Source: Symbiodinium natans (Eukaryota > Sar > Dinophyceae > Suessiales > Symbiodiniaceae). Taken from it: a stretch of DNA of 64,000 nucleotides. Shown here one piece after another: positions 1 through 10,700 of this stretch. Numbering within the stretch: the first letter of the stretch is position 1; the number at the start of each line of letters is the position of its first letter. The notes under the pieces were generated by a model. That model worked only from the letters and a program-made list of their open reading frames with translations. It was not told the DNA's origin and did not search any database. The stretch is taken from NCBI GenBank assembly GCA_905221605.1, contig CAJNDS010002412.1, forward strand, positions 1,691,386 to 1,755,385, given 5' to 3'. The position numbers and the translations under genes are program-made.

Positions 1-105
1 CCTACACCCTTTTTGACCCTAAACGCTAAACCCTACACCCTTTTGACCCTAAACCCTAAACCCTTTTGACCCTAAACCCTAAACTCTAAACCCTAAACCC
101 TAGGG
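1..105. repeat. Degenerate CCCTAAA array
   Basis: CCCTAAA, CCCTACA and CCCTTTTGA variants at the window edge. Confidence 0.85.
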
Positions 106-529
106 CAACCAGCCTCCACCCTGTCCGCCCCAAACCAAATGAATGGACAAACCGGCTTACTCAACTCAGCTCTAGCGGCGGCTTAGGATGCTTGAGGAGT
201 TCAGAGTTTGTAGGGTTTAACCCTATAACCCTAAAGACCCTAAACCCAGGGTTCTGAGTGCCAAGATTGCGCATTAACCCCCAACTATCTGTCCGAGTCC
301 GGGCGTGCCACCGCTTAGTCTGGAACTCGTGGTTGCCCCGACACTTCGCACCCTTTATGTAAAATCAGTGGAACCCGAGCCTGAACTAATCATGCACATG
401 ATGATAGTGCAGACCACTGGCATTAATCACAACGGGGTTTGCCAAAATCATAAGGACCTCAACTAAGGTACGGGGTTTAGGGTTTAGGGTTTAGGGTTTA
501 GGGCTTGAAAGCCCCCCCAAGTTAGAGAC

Positions 530-613
530 TGGGGAAGTGCAGGTCAAGCGCGTTCAGATACTCGAGGTGCGGCAGAAAGTCCAGATTCGGCAGTTGGGTC
601 AAGCGGTTCTTGC
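530..613 (-). CDS. Leucine-rich-repeat exon
   Basis: Minus strand, acceptor CCCCCAAG preceded by a CCCTAAA array. Encodes KNRLTQLPNLDFLPHLEYLN, matching the N-x-L-x-x-L-P-x-L LRR pattern. It belongs to a set of LRR exons downstream of the protease gene; a complete gene could not be assembled. Confidence 0.65.
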
Positions 614-1074
614 CTTGGGGGGAGTAGGGTTTAGGGTTTAGGGTTTAGGGTTTCGGGTTTAGGGTTTCTACCCAAACCCTTCAGGCCCGACCCTTCCAGG
701 AACCCAAATATGGGGTCCTTAGGGGCTCTAGAACCCTGAGGTTTAGGGTTTAGGGTTTTAGGTCCGTGGAAGGATAGGGTTCGTATCCTACGTACCCTAT
801 TTACGGTACGTAGGGCCTGTAGACTCGAGCCCCCCCAAAAGCAGCAGGCTCAGGGTTCTGAACTATGAAGGGACTGTCACCACCAGCATCTTCGAAATTG
901 TTCAGGGGGTTTCTTCTGATGCGAACATCCTTCCCTCATAAACCGCAAAGCTCTGATAGCATACAAGCCTAAAAATTGCTTATGAACCTAAACCCTAAAC
1001 CCTAAACCCTAAACCCTAAACCCTAAACCCTAAAGCCTAACCCTAAACCCTTAACCCGTTTGAGGCCCCAACGC

Positions 1075-1145
1075 ATCCCAAGAGGCTAACGGCGAAATGG
1101 CGCAAGGATTTTGGCAGCACCGGCGGCAGGTCGCTGAGTTCATTC
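1075..1145 (-). CDS. Leucine-rich-repeat exon
   Basis: Acceptor GTCCAG, then NELSDLPPVLPKSLRHFAVS, one LRR unit. It sits immediately beside the (TTTGGGG)n array at 1160-1271, which would be the 3' end of the preceding intron. Confidence 0.62.
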
Positions 1146-1159
1146 CTGGACGGGGGCAA

Positions 1160-1271
1160 GGGTTTGGGGTTTGGGGTTTGGGGTTTGGGGTTTGGGGTTT
1201 GGGGTTTGGGGTTTGGGGTTTGGGGTTTGGGGTTTGGGGTTTGGGGTTTGGGGTTTGGGGTTTGGGGTTTA
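1160..1271. repeat. (TTTGGGG)n array
   Basis: About 16 uninterrupted TTTGGGG units, a homogenised variant of the TTTAGGG repeat, at the edge of an LRR exon. Confidence 0.95.
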
Positions 1272-1583
1272 GGTCCCCAAATCATCAGTAGCAAAAGCAG
1301 AGCGGCTGGTCAAGCTGCATCCGAACCATAGACGTTCTCTCCAGGCCTCTGCAGGCCATCAGGTGATGGTACATGGATAGTTCTTTAGGGTTTAGGGTTT
1401 AGGGGTTAGGGGTTAGGGGTTAGGGCAAATCCCGGCACTTCAGCCTCTAACCCCTGTTGCAACGAGCTTTGGAGCCAGCCCTTCTTAGAATCTCATAGCC
1501 TCTTGCTCCCGAAGACGAACCCCAAATACCTAAATTCCAGAACCCTGACGTGTAACCTCAGCTCCTCATGTCGGTTCTTTTCT

Positions 1584-1686
1584 TAGTTGCTGAGTTCATA
1601 AGCCCCCAACAAAGTGTCAACTTTTCAGTTCTAGAGGGGCTTATAGTATCCCAAAAAGTGTAGAGTGTGCTCGCTCAGCGACTAAG
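1584..1686. mobile_element. Family D inverted-repeat element
   Basis: CTTAGTTGCTGAGTTCATAAG at one end, CGCTCAGCGACTAAGG at the other; internal TTTTCAGTTCTAGAGGGGCT shared with the other copies. Confidence 0.7.
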
Positions 1687-1753
1687 GAAACCCCAAAGGC
1701 CCTAAACCCTAAACCCTAAACCCTAAACCCTAAACCCTAAGGCTCCAGCCTAC

Positions 1754-1787
1754 CACCTGCTGCAGGTGATTGCGGCGGGCATCGAGC
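1754..1787 (-). CDS. Short leucine-rich-repeat exon
   Basis: Bounded by a TTCCAG acceptor and a GTG|GTAGGC donor, encoding LDARRNHLQQV. Only 34 nt, but the N-x-L motif and good splice sites fit the flanking LRR exons. Confidence 0.5.
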
Positions 1788-1807
1788 CTGGAATCCGCGG
1801 GATCTTG

Positions 1808-1908
1808 AGGTTTAGGGTTTAGGGTTTAGGGTTTAGGGTTTAGGGTTTAGGGTTTAGGGTTTAGGGTTTAGGGTTTAGGGTTTAGGGTTTAGGGTTTAGG
1901 GTTTAGGG
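1808..1908. repeat. (TTTAGGG)n array
   Basis: About 14 perfect units. Confidence 0.95.
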
Positions 1909-2736
1909 TTGGGACTGCAGGCCCCGATATAGGGTTTAGGCTCCTGATCTCATAGGCTTTGGGGGGTTCGGCCCAAGATAAAGGCGCTCAACGCTGAATC
2001 TTCCAGGGTTCTGGGTCTAGGAGTGAAGTGTGTGATGATTTGAGGGTAGCTTCATGGCTTAGGGTGGTGAGTTTTGGTGGAGGGAACTGGCTTAGCTCAA
2101 GCCATCTAAACTGAGCCGCGCCATAAATAAACCAGGACACCGAAGTTAAACATTCAGTCCCATACAGTCAACTGCTTGAGCGACCAACCCTAAAACCCTA
2201 AAACCCTAAACCCTAAACCCCATCTCCCTACGGAGCCGCTGTCCAGGAACTTCTTCTGCAGCTGCACAAAAGCACGGAAGCATCGTAGTCATATAGGTAT
2301 CATACAGGGCTTCCTTATTCCGGTACCTGCTTCTACAAGCTCCTTATACCAGCAGCCCAAGCTCGATGTGGGAGAAAATTTGCTTGGGCACAGCAAGCGC
2401 AGCACAGAAGCAAGCGTATCGACGTGAAGGGAGGCTCCAAGAAGTCCAGTTTTCGGAGCTCCTGATCGCACGCAGCTGGACACTTTTTTGAGCTTCTAAG
2501 GGAAGTTACATGGGCCCTTACTATGGTCCCTTACCTCCTTTAGAGGGTTCTGATGTATAGGGTCGTGGGCTGTATAGGGTATATCAAGGGTAATTATGTA
2601 AGGGTCCCCTTTTAAGGGCCTACACGAAGGACCATGTAACCACCCTAAGAGAGCTTGGAACACTGAACCCTAGGACGCCAAGTATGCACCCAAAGACTTT
2701 TTGTCAGTTGCCGGTGGATTTGGCTGCCTGTACTCT

Positions 2737-5700
2737 TCAGAGGCGAATGAACTTCTCAGCAGTGCTTGTCCAAGGTGGCGAGATCACATCGTTGAGATCG
2801 GCCTCAGTGGCCTGCAGGAAGTCGGCAGAGGCAAACCCGTGCCGTCCGGCGCGCCCTGAGGCGCTCGAGTTCGTTGCGAGCAGAGACATGTGCGGGGCTA
2901 CCTGGCAGTCTTCCGTGGACCTGGCAATGTGCACTTTCTTGTTCTGGCGATCAAAGACTGTGAAGTAGTACCGCAAGAAAGGCATACCCAAGATGAAGAC
3001 CTCTCCAAACTGGGACTCCTTGTCCACCTTCATGAAGGCCCCTCTGCAATATGGGTGGCCGTTGTTGTCCACAACCTTAAAGATGTATGCCCGGGGTGGC
3101 AAGACAACCTCGGCCCCATCCAGCTCAAAATACAAGGTTGGCAGCTCGTCCAAGTTGCTACAGTCACCTGGAAGGTTTAGGGTTTAGGGTTTAGGGTCTA
3201 GGGTTTAAGGTTTAGGGTTTAAAGTTGTAACCAGGTGATGATAAGGGCACCCTGCTAACTGTATATATGGGAACCTTGAACCCACATAAAAGATGCAACA
3301 AAACGGGTACCACTGGGCTACCAGGTCACTCTTTACCTTCTGCTTCAAAGCTTCGGTGATGTGGCTCGCGGAACCTAGTTCATTATTGGGAAAATATTTT
3401 ATCAAAAATTATGTTTTTCTTATTCCTTCTTGGGTTTAAGTACCCTGAAAAATAAAAAATGTTACCCAACTATGACAAAGGAGCGTGGAAAGGTCAGCAG
3501 GGATGTGCCGGAATCGATGAGGGCCCCGCATGACGGCTTGCAAAGGCTGGAAGTGTCAATTCCTGGGTTGGCCTCTAAAGAGTTTCAAACAATACTTATA
3601 TATAGGACCCCTTTAGGGCTTAGGGTTTCGGATTTCGGGTTTAGGGTTTAGGGAAACCCCAAAAAAGGAAAATGATAAAAGATCCCAAAGCCAACCGAGA
3701 TTCCGTCTAAGTCCACCTTGAACTGGGAAAGCTTCGTTGCCCAGTGGCTGTCCCCTGAGACGTCCACCGACTGGAAATTGGGGCTGTGAGCCATGGCACT
3801 GATGGATGGCCCGATCTTCAGCCTTGCTAGATCGGGGGGCTCAACCCTGTAGGTTTACGGTTTAGGGTTTAGGGTTTGGGGTTTAGGGTTTAGGGTTTGG
3901 GGTTTGGGGTTTAGGGTTTGGGGCTTAGGGTTTAGGGAAATGAACAGCCCACGGGAGCCATATTATCATATGGGTACCCTTTTGTTCGGGGGTGGGTACT
4001 TCGGTATACGGGAACCAAACCTTGAACCAACAAAAACGCAAAAAAGGGCACCACTTCAGCTACCAGAGGGGCCATAATAATTGTAGAATTGTTCTTGCTT
4101 TTAAGTGTATTTATAGGGACCCTAAACCCTAATAAACCCTAAACCCTAATAAACCCTAAACCCTAAACCCTAAACCCTACACCCTACACCCTACACCTTA
4201 AACCCTAAACCCTAAACCCTAAACCCTAAACCCTACACCCTACACCCTACACCCTACACCCTACACCCTAAACCCTAAACCCTAAACCCTACCCTAAACC
4301 TCACCAAGTAGCCAGCCCGGGCTTGAGGTGCCGCCTCGCTGGTAGCAAAGAGCGAAGGCATCCAGGTGCATCTCCTCGAGAAGAGACTTGTCTTCTCCTT
4401 AGAAGGTTTAGCCCAGTAGGCACAAATGGGTTTAGGGGTTTAGGGTTTAGGGCTAGGGTGTAGGGAAGTAGGGTTTAGGGCTAGAGTGTAGGGGTTTAGG
4501 GTTCAGGGGTTAGGGTTAAGTGCTTAGTCGCTCTCAGGATTCAGGGTTTCGGGTTCGAACTTGCTTAAGGCAGCCCAGCAATTTTATTATGACAAGGGTA
4601 CCCTTTGTTGGGGGTTTTCGGTACTTTAGAAGGAAGCCTCGGACCCCAAAAACGAGGGCAAAGGGTACCACTGGGCTACCAAGTCACGGGCATCGCCGCT
4701 GAAGCCATCCGGGAGCCTCTTCACGTGAGAGAGGCCAACGATTCCGGAGAAAATGGCATGCCCGGTTTTCCAGAATTTCAGCTCGTGGCTCTGCACCATC
4801 CAGAAGGTCATGTCCGAGGTGGTGACCTTGGGAGCTTTCAGACCCTCCATATTCCTAGATAGCATCCTCTTAAACCCAAACAAGGGAAGATCGAAAAATA
4901 TCCCAAAGGTCCACCTAGTAGCCGGAGAGTCTTGTCTCCCCAAGCGAAGAGTTTCGAAGCCCTCCGCGGTGACCACATCTCCACTGACAAACTCATGCTC
5001 GGCAACTACATGGTTGGGGCTGTCGCGAAAAGAGCGCGACTTCTTGTAGTCATACCTATACTGAGCTTGCAGCCCTAGCGAAAAAATGAAAAGTATGGCT
5101 GTGCCTTGGGAACTACAGTGCCCAAAATGATCCCAACATTTAGCTGCCCCTTCGGAATTTCAGTACCCCAAATTTGGGTTTTGGGTTTAGGGTTTAGGGT
5201 TTAGGGGTTGTTGTTAAAAGAGTTCCCAAGAATCCCGAAGATACATGGAAAGTGTCTTGACGCATGTGTTGCACTTGGTCGACAGGACGAGCACCTCGAA
5301 AGATCCGGTGTCCTTAGGCTTTCAGTGCAACAGGGAGAAAAAGTACATACTTTTTGGGCTACTTACCTAACATAGGGAACCCAGAACCCGAAAAAAAACA
5401 TAAACAACTAAACAAAAATGAACATAAACAACAAAATAAATAAGTATATAATTAAATAAAGACATACATATATATATATATACACATAATAATAATACTA
5501 CTAATAAGAATAATAATAGTGGGAAACGAAGAGGTAATAGTAAGTCAATAATATATATATATATATATACATACATACATATACACACTACCGAACAGCC
5601 TAGTGTCATAGATCACTGGGAGCTCCTGCTCGCCGATCGTGAAGCGGCCGCTGTACTGAACATTCAAGTGGTTGTCCAACTGGATGCCTTGGGGTTTAGG

Positions 5701-6679
5701 GTTTAGGGTTAGGGTTTAGGATTTAGGATTTAGGGCTTACGGCTTAGGTTTTAGGGTTTTAGGGTTTTAGGTTTTAGGGTTTTAGGGTGTAGGGTTTAGG
5801 GTTTTAGGGTTCTAGGGTTAGGGTTTAGGATGTTTTCGGGTTTTTGGGTGTTAGGGTATAGGGTGTAGGGTCTTAGGGTCTTAGGGTCTTAGGGTTTTAG
5901 GGTTTAGTGTTTAGGGTTTGGGGTTTGGGGTTTTAGGGTTTAGGGTAGCCGAGTAACCAGATTACAAGAAGGGCACCCCTGTTTGGGTTTGGTTACTTTG
6001 GAGGGAAAACCCATAACCGCAACCAAAAGAGTAGAGGCCACCACTGGGCTGCCAAGAAGCTATATTCCCTGGAAGGCATCACAAACTCCTGCTGCACCTG
6101 CTTCTGGACTTCTTGCTGCGTGGCTTTGGCTGACTGGGACTCAGCCTTGTTCACTTCCTTGGGGACGAACTATGAATTTCAAAAGGGTTTAGGGTTCATA
6201 TTACCTTAATGGGAATTATATAGTAGTGTAGGGTATATGACCCCCAATTTTAGGGTTCATTTCGTCCCCAAGGTTCGCCCTTCTCCGCAAACTCATTCAC
6301 CATGCCGCCCATGCCGTCTGCATCCTCAGTGTCCGCACCGATGCTGACCTTTTTGGAGAGGTGGACGGCGCTCACCTTGATCAGTAGCCTAGAAAACTAA
6401 GGGTTAACCTTGCAGATTATATGATATTGGGAATTGTACTACCCCAAAAAAGGTTAAAGGTTATCTACTCTACTACTAAGTCACTGTTGTGTGTAGAGGC
6501 CTGTCATGGAACTGTCGATGGGCATGTGGCCGCAATTGGCCGTTGACATTGGCCGATAGCTTTGCAGCGGACGACAGCTGCAACACGAACAGCACAACAG
6601 TGAAGGACATGCACACACCAGCACGGCCGGACATGAGTCTGCGAAGCGCTTCAGTTAAAACGGGGAGGGCACTACACAC
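2737..6679 (-). CDS. Pepsin-family (A1) aspartic protease, 12 exons
   Basis: Secreted or vesicular aspartic endopeptidase, reassembled from exons whose phases agree: 6485-6679, 6277-6375, 6061-6157, 5608-5687, about 5264-5312, 4915-5074, 4688-4854, 4305-4397, 3685-3826, 3485-3546, 3330-3374, 2737-3167. Exon 1 encodes a hydrophobic signal peptide (SFTVVLFVLQL); translation starts at 6679 or at the in-frame ATG at 6634. Exon 4 carries the N-terminal NVQYSGRFTIG strand, exon 5 the first catalytic motif (DTGSFEVLVLS), exon 7 the SGIVGL segment, exon 10 the second catalytic motif (ALIDSGTSLL), and exon 12 the C-terminal FILGMPFLRYYFTVFDR block and a stop. Length is about 520-540 residues, usual for the family with a propeptide. 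Donors are GT, GC and GA; acceptors are all AG. The 3' end of exon 5 is unsettled, and the ends of exon 10 are chosen mainly by phase. Family assignment is secure; substrate is unknown. Confidence 0.87.
3216..3329 (-). mobile_element. Introner family B, copy 1 (protease intron 11)
   Basis: On the minus strand it begins GTGACCTGGTAGCCCAGTGG, and that GT is the 5' splice site after exon 11. The other end carries a related inverted sequence around AAGGGCACCC. The rest of the intron to 3168 is CCCTAAA-type repeat ending CTTCCAG. Confidence 0.72.
3945..4075. mobile_element. Introner family B, copy 2
   Basis: Diverged copy: GGGTACCCTTTTG on one side, GGGCACCACTTCAGCTACC on the other, so the inverted ends are still visible. 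It lies inside protease intron 8 but is not at its edge. Confidence 0.55.
4119..4300. repeat. CCCTAAA/CCCTACA array in protease intron 8
   Basis: Mixed CCCTAAA, CCCTACA and CCCTAATAAA units inside the intron between exons 8 and 9. Confidence 0.92.
4566..4687 (-). mobile_element. Introner family B, copy 3 (protease intron 7)
   Basis: Begins GTGACTTGGTAGCCCAGTGG on the minus strand directly at the exon 7 boundary, so its end is the donor. The opposite end reads GGCAGCCCAGC on the plus strand with AAGGGTACCCTTTG inside: clear terminal inverted repeats. Confidence 0.75.
4855..4914 (-). other. Protease intron 6, 60 nt, shared repeat
   Basis: GTGGACCTTTGGGATATTTT to GATGCTATCTAG. A sequence with the same landmarks (AGACATTTGGGACATTGTAT, TTTCCCTTATTGGGTTTACG, GAGGATC) occurs at 53985-54065 on the same strand, so the intron belongs to a dispersed family. 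Confidence 0.65.
5690..5946. repeat. Degenerate TTTAGGG array in protease intron 3
   Basis: TTTAGGG with TTTTAGGG, TCTTAGGG and TGTAGGG variants. Confidence 0.9.
5945..6060 (-). mobile_element. Introner family B, copy 4 (protease intron 3)
   Basis: Begins GCTTCTTGGCAGCCCAGTGG on the minus strand immediately after exon 3, here giving a GC donor. The other end has GTAACCAGATTACAAGAAGGG. The remainder of the intron down to 5688 is degenerate TTTAGGG repeat. Confidence 0.72.
6158..6276 (-). mobile_element. Introner family A filling a whole GA-AG intron
   Basis: Protease intron 2 is this element from end to end: the minus strand starts GAACCTTGGGGACGAAATG and finishes CGTCCCCAAG, a terminal inverted repeat of about 20 bp. 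Exons on both sides join in phase 0 (AEKG|EVNK). Confidence 0.78.
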
Positions 6680-6710
6680 GCTGCGATTGCCCGGTGCAAG
6701 CGCCCTGTGT

Positions 6711-6727
6711 TAGCCAAAACGGCTACC
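6711..6727 (-). other. Relict spliced-leader-like sequence upstream of the protease
   Basis: On the minus strand this reads GTAGCCGTTTTGGCTA, matching the core of the dinoflagellate spliced leader (GTAGCCATTTTGGCTC) at all but two positions. It is in sense orientation about 32 nt upstream of the first ATG of the protease. Spliced-leader relics at gene 5' ends are known in dinoflagellates and are read as traces of mRNA recycling into the genome. The motif is short, so chance is possible, but orientation and position favour a true relic. Confidence 0.55.
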
Positions 6728-7440
6728 AAGATTGAGGATTTAGAGTTCAGGGGCGAAGGTCTGCGAATTTGGGGGGTCTCAGAGTCTACAAACGAGTCAA
6801 TGCCTACTATGGGGTATTTGGAGGCCCTGTGGGAGAGAGTCCATCAGACTGCTCACTGCAGTGGCCAAGGCTCGTTCCAACCGACGCTAAGGCAGCAGAG
6901 TGGTGCGACCTGAGCAGGCCCGAACCCTAAACTCTACCACCAGCTTAGACCTTGAACCTTTAAACCCTTAGCCCCTAACCCCAAAAACCTGAATAACCCT
7001 ACACCTGCAGACATTCATGGATTTCCCCCCCCCCCCCCAATTTGTGCAACCCTGAGTCACAGACCCTCTGCTAAGCCACACTGAACACCGTGCGTGTGTG
7101 TGCGCGCGGGTTTAGGGTTCTTCCGCTCGTGCATAGCTGGACGAACACCAGTGTAGGGATGTCGGCAACGAATTTGACCCGACATGTGCACCAAGTTGGG
7201 AGTAGCCAGCAAGCCACCACCCCACTTTGACACCTAAACCCTGAACCCTGAACCCTTGTGCAACTGGACCCTCAACTCTAAACCCTGAACCCTAAACCCA
7301 ACTTGGTCACCAGTGCACGTAGAGTTTAGAGCTTCGGGCTGAGGGTGGCCGAATAGAATCGCTGGGATTGCCCTGGGGAACAAACGAACCCAAATTGGGG
7401 TCACATACCCTATACGATTATAATTCCCAAGTGGTGCCTG

Positions 7441-7619
<179 letters not shown>

Positions 7620-7799
7620 ACTACAAGTCTTATTAAAGTAATATGTACCATTAACCCTGTTTAGAGCCTTTTGCCATTAGAAATTCCGATTGAGGCATAT
7701 GAGCCATAAACCCTTTTCAGGGGGTCATATACCCTTTTCTAGTACTCTAAGTCCGTTTATGGAAATATGACCCATATACCCTGTTAGGGTTCAGAACTA

Positions 7800-10700
7800 G
7801 TCCCCGAGATCAAGCCAAGACGAGCGGCATCGCTAAACTGGGGCAGCTCCGTCAGCTTGTTCCCATTCCTCTTTAGGGTTCCTCTATTACAACCCTAAAC
7901 CCTAAACCCTAAACCCTAAACCCTAAACCCCCCTTGGTTGCCCCCTTAAATGACCTCAATTGGGCTTGATTATCCCTAAATGGCCTTAATTGTGGGGGGA
8001 ACCCAGGAAAAAGTAGTATCGAGAGGAGTAGTAGGAGAACCCATGATACATGGCCCCTTCGTATGGGCCCTTAAAAGAAGGGGGCCCCTTACAAGCCCCT
8101 TTGTCTACCCTAAACTGATTAAGGGCCCATGCATCAGAACCCATTAAAGAGGGTAAGGGCCTATGAATGGTTTAGGGTTTAGGGTTTAGGGTTTAGGGTT
8201 TAGGGTTTAGGGTTTAGGGTTTAGGGTTTAGGGTTTAGGGTTTAGGGTTTAGGGTTTAGGGTTTAGGGTTTAGGGTTTAGGGTTTAGGGTTTAGGGGGAC
8301 CATGTGAACTACCCTTAGATTCAGAGGGTTGTCCGAGTACTAGGGTCCCTGTCCCTTGTGGACAGCATGTGCACCGAGGTTGCTGAGGCAGCAGCCTGCA
8401 AGCATGAAAGGCTCCGAGTGTGGTTTTGGGTTTAGGGTTTAGGGTTTAGGGACCCTCAACACAACCTTTCCCCAAATTCAGAAGCGAGGAGCGCGTTCAG
8501 CACTTCCAGATGCCTCGCTTTCTCCAGCGAAGGCACGTAGGTCAATGCATTCTTAGCGCACTCAAGCGAGTGGAGCCTGGGTTCAGGGTTTAGGGTTTAG
8601 GGTTTGCATGCGTGGGGGTTCTAGGGATTAGGCTGCACGCCTAGAGTAATAGGGGCCGCAGGCTTTATGTGCAATTTTTAAAGCTTAGGGTGTAGAAGTT
8701 CGAAAAGTGAGGTCTGCGCCCCTGCCTGACAGAGCCCTCGTAACAAGGAGAGGGGCGGGGGATTGGGACTTACACCCCAAACCCCAAACCCTGAACCCCA
8801 GACCCTAAACCCCAGACCCTGAACCCCAAACCGCAAACCCTAACCCTAAACCCTAAATCCTAAACCCTAAACCTGTGTATGTTCCCAAAAGCGCCAATTA
8901 CAAAGAAAAGCCCCCGACCTCAAACCCCAACCCCCAAACCCCTAAACCCCTAAACCCTAAACCCTAAACCTAGTTCAAGAGAAACAGCGAAGACCCAGAA
9001 TGGCCCTGGACCCTGAAATCACCTTGGGGGGACCAACCCTAACATCCATCCCAATGCAGGCGGTTTAGGGTCTAGGGTTAGGGTTTAGGGTTTAGGGTTT
9101 AGGGTTTAGGGTTTAGGGTTTAGGGTTTAGGGTTTAGGGTTTAGGGTTTAGGGTTTAGGGTTTAGGGTTTATGGGTACCCGCATAGCTGGGGTTTAGGGT
9201 TTAGGGTTCAGGGTTCAGGGTTTGGGGTTTAGGGTACCCTTTCAGGGTTTTTGTGATCCCCAAGGTACACCCGAAGCCTGAGCCACAAAAGTCGTCCCCC
9301 CCGAGCACGTTCGTGAAACCCCAACACCAATTCCGAGCGCTCAACGCCCTCAACCCTGGAGCTTGTCTAAGAGTCGAAGACTCTAAACCCTAAAACCCTA
9401 AACCCTAAACATTAAACCCTAAACCCCTAAAACCCTAAACCCTCCAGCCACGACCCTTTGTGCAAAGTTCGTTGCCCCAGAAGCTCTTCAACCATTCTAC
9501 CACAACTTTACTATACCCCCCTTAGAACCTTAATAAAAACAATGTTTGCAATATCCTTTTGGGTAAAAAAACAAAAGTAAAAAATAATTCCCAAGGGGGA
9601 TATAGTTGAACCTCCAAGCCGCTGGGTGTTGTACTCTAGACTTGGCAGCCTCGGTGGCCCAAAGATCAGGGCTAGGGTCTAGGGTCTAGGGTCTAGGTTC
9701 GAGGGTTTAGGGTTTAGGGTCTAGGCCCAGGCTGGGAGCCCGGTGCGGGGTTTGGGCAATTGTTGGTGAAACCGCGGGCTTCACTTGGACTAACCTGTCA
9801 GCCAACCAAACTCGTGCTTGAGAATTTTTAGGCCTAGGCCGAGGGTGCAGGGTTTAGGGTTTAGGGTTTATACAGGGTTTAGGGTCAGTTTGGGATGTCT
9901 GGCTTTTTGGGGGCCTGACAGTGTCTGGGGTAGATGCAAGACGAAGACGCATTCGTTAGGGGCTTCGGTCTGCAAAACACACCGCTTCAAGTCTTTCAAG
10001 CACCAGACATGATTCTCTGAGTCCCTCAGAAGCAGGAGACCTTCTTCTCTAACCCTGAGGGTCCATGTACCTCATTATTATGTACCTGGGCCCTAAAGTC
10101 CCTAAATAGGAGGCACCTTGAGGCCCAAGTATTCCCTATTTAGGTACATGGACCCTTAGGGTAACAGTTCAAGTTCAGGCTCGGTGCTTTGAAGGAGCGC
10201 CAAGACTGCCTAGACCCCCTCACCCCCATCACATATCAAGTTTGAGTAGGACCTGTGCAAAAAGACGGGGGAGCCGAACCTTCGCCAAAACCACTCTCTT
10301 GCTGCCGATGCACGTGGACAGCTTGTTTTTGATCACCTGGGCACTTGCAGTAGTGCATGCGCCCCTCAGAGGAATCGCCGTAGGGTTTGAGGTATATGGT
10401 TTGCTGACACCTGATTCGCCGGGAGCAAAAGCTGCAGGGCCAGAACAAGACACAATCGACTGCCGAATCTCAACCCGAGCCCCCGTCTTGAAACACAAAT
10501 CGCCGGGCGACGTTCAGGTGCCTCAGCTTGGGCAGGTGCTCCAGGCTGGGCAGAACGGCGATGTTGTTCCAGGCCTCATCAAGCCCACAGGTCCCCCTAA
10601 ACCCTAAACCCTAAACCCTAAACCCTAAACCCTAAACCCTAAACCCTAAACCCTAAACCCTAACCCTAAACCCTAAACCCCACTTGTTGTGGGGTCTGTG

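Noticed and set aside
1-105. True chromosome end
   Set aside because: Arrays are short, degenerate, occur throughout the window in both orientations, and coding exons follow at once.
1043-1294. Open frames reading as NPKPQTLNPKP or GLGFRVWGLGFRV, here and at 20231-20519, 38564-38830, 49091-49435 and 56440-56661
   Set aside because: They are translations of TTTAGGG/TTTGGGG arrays; a 7-bp unit has no stop in some frames.
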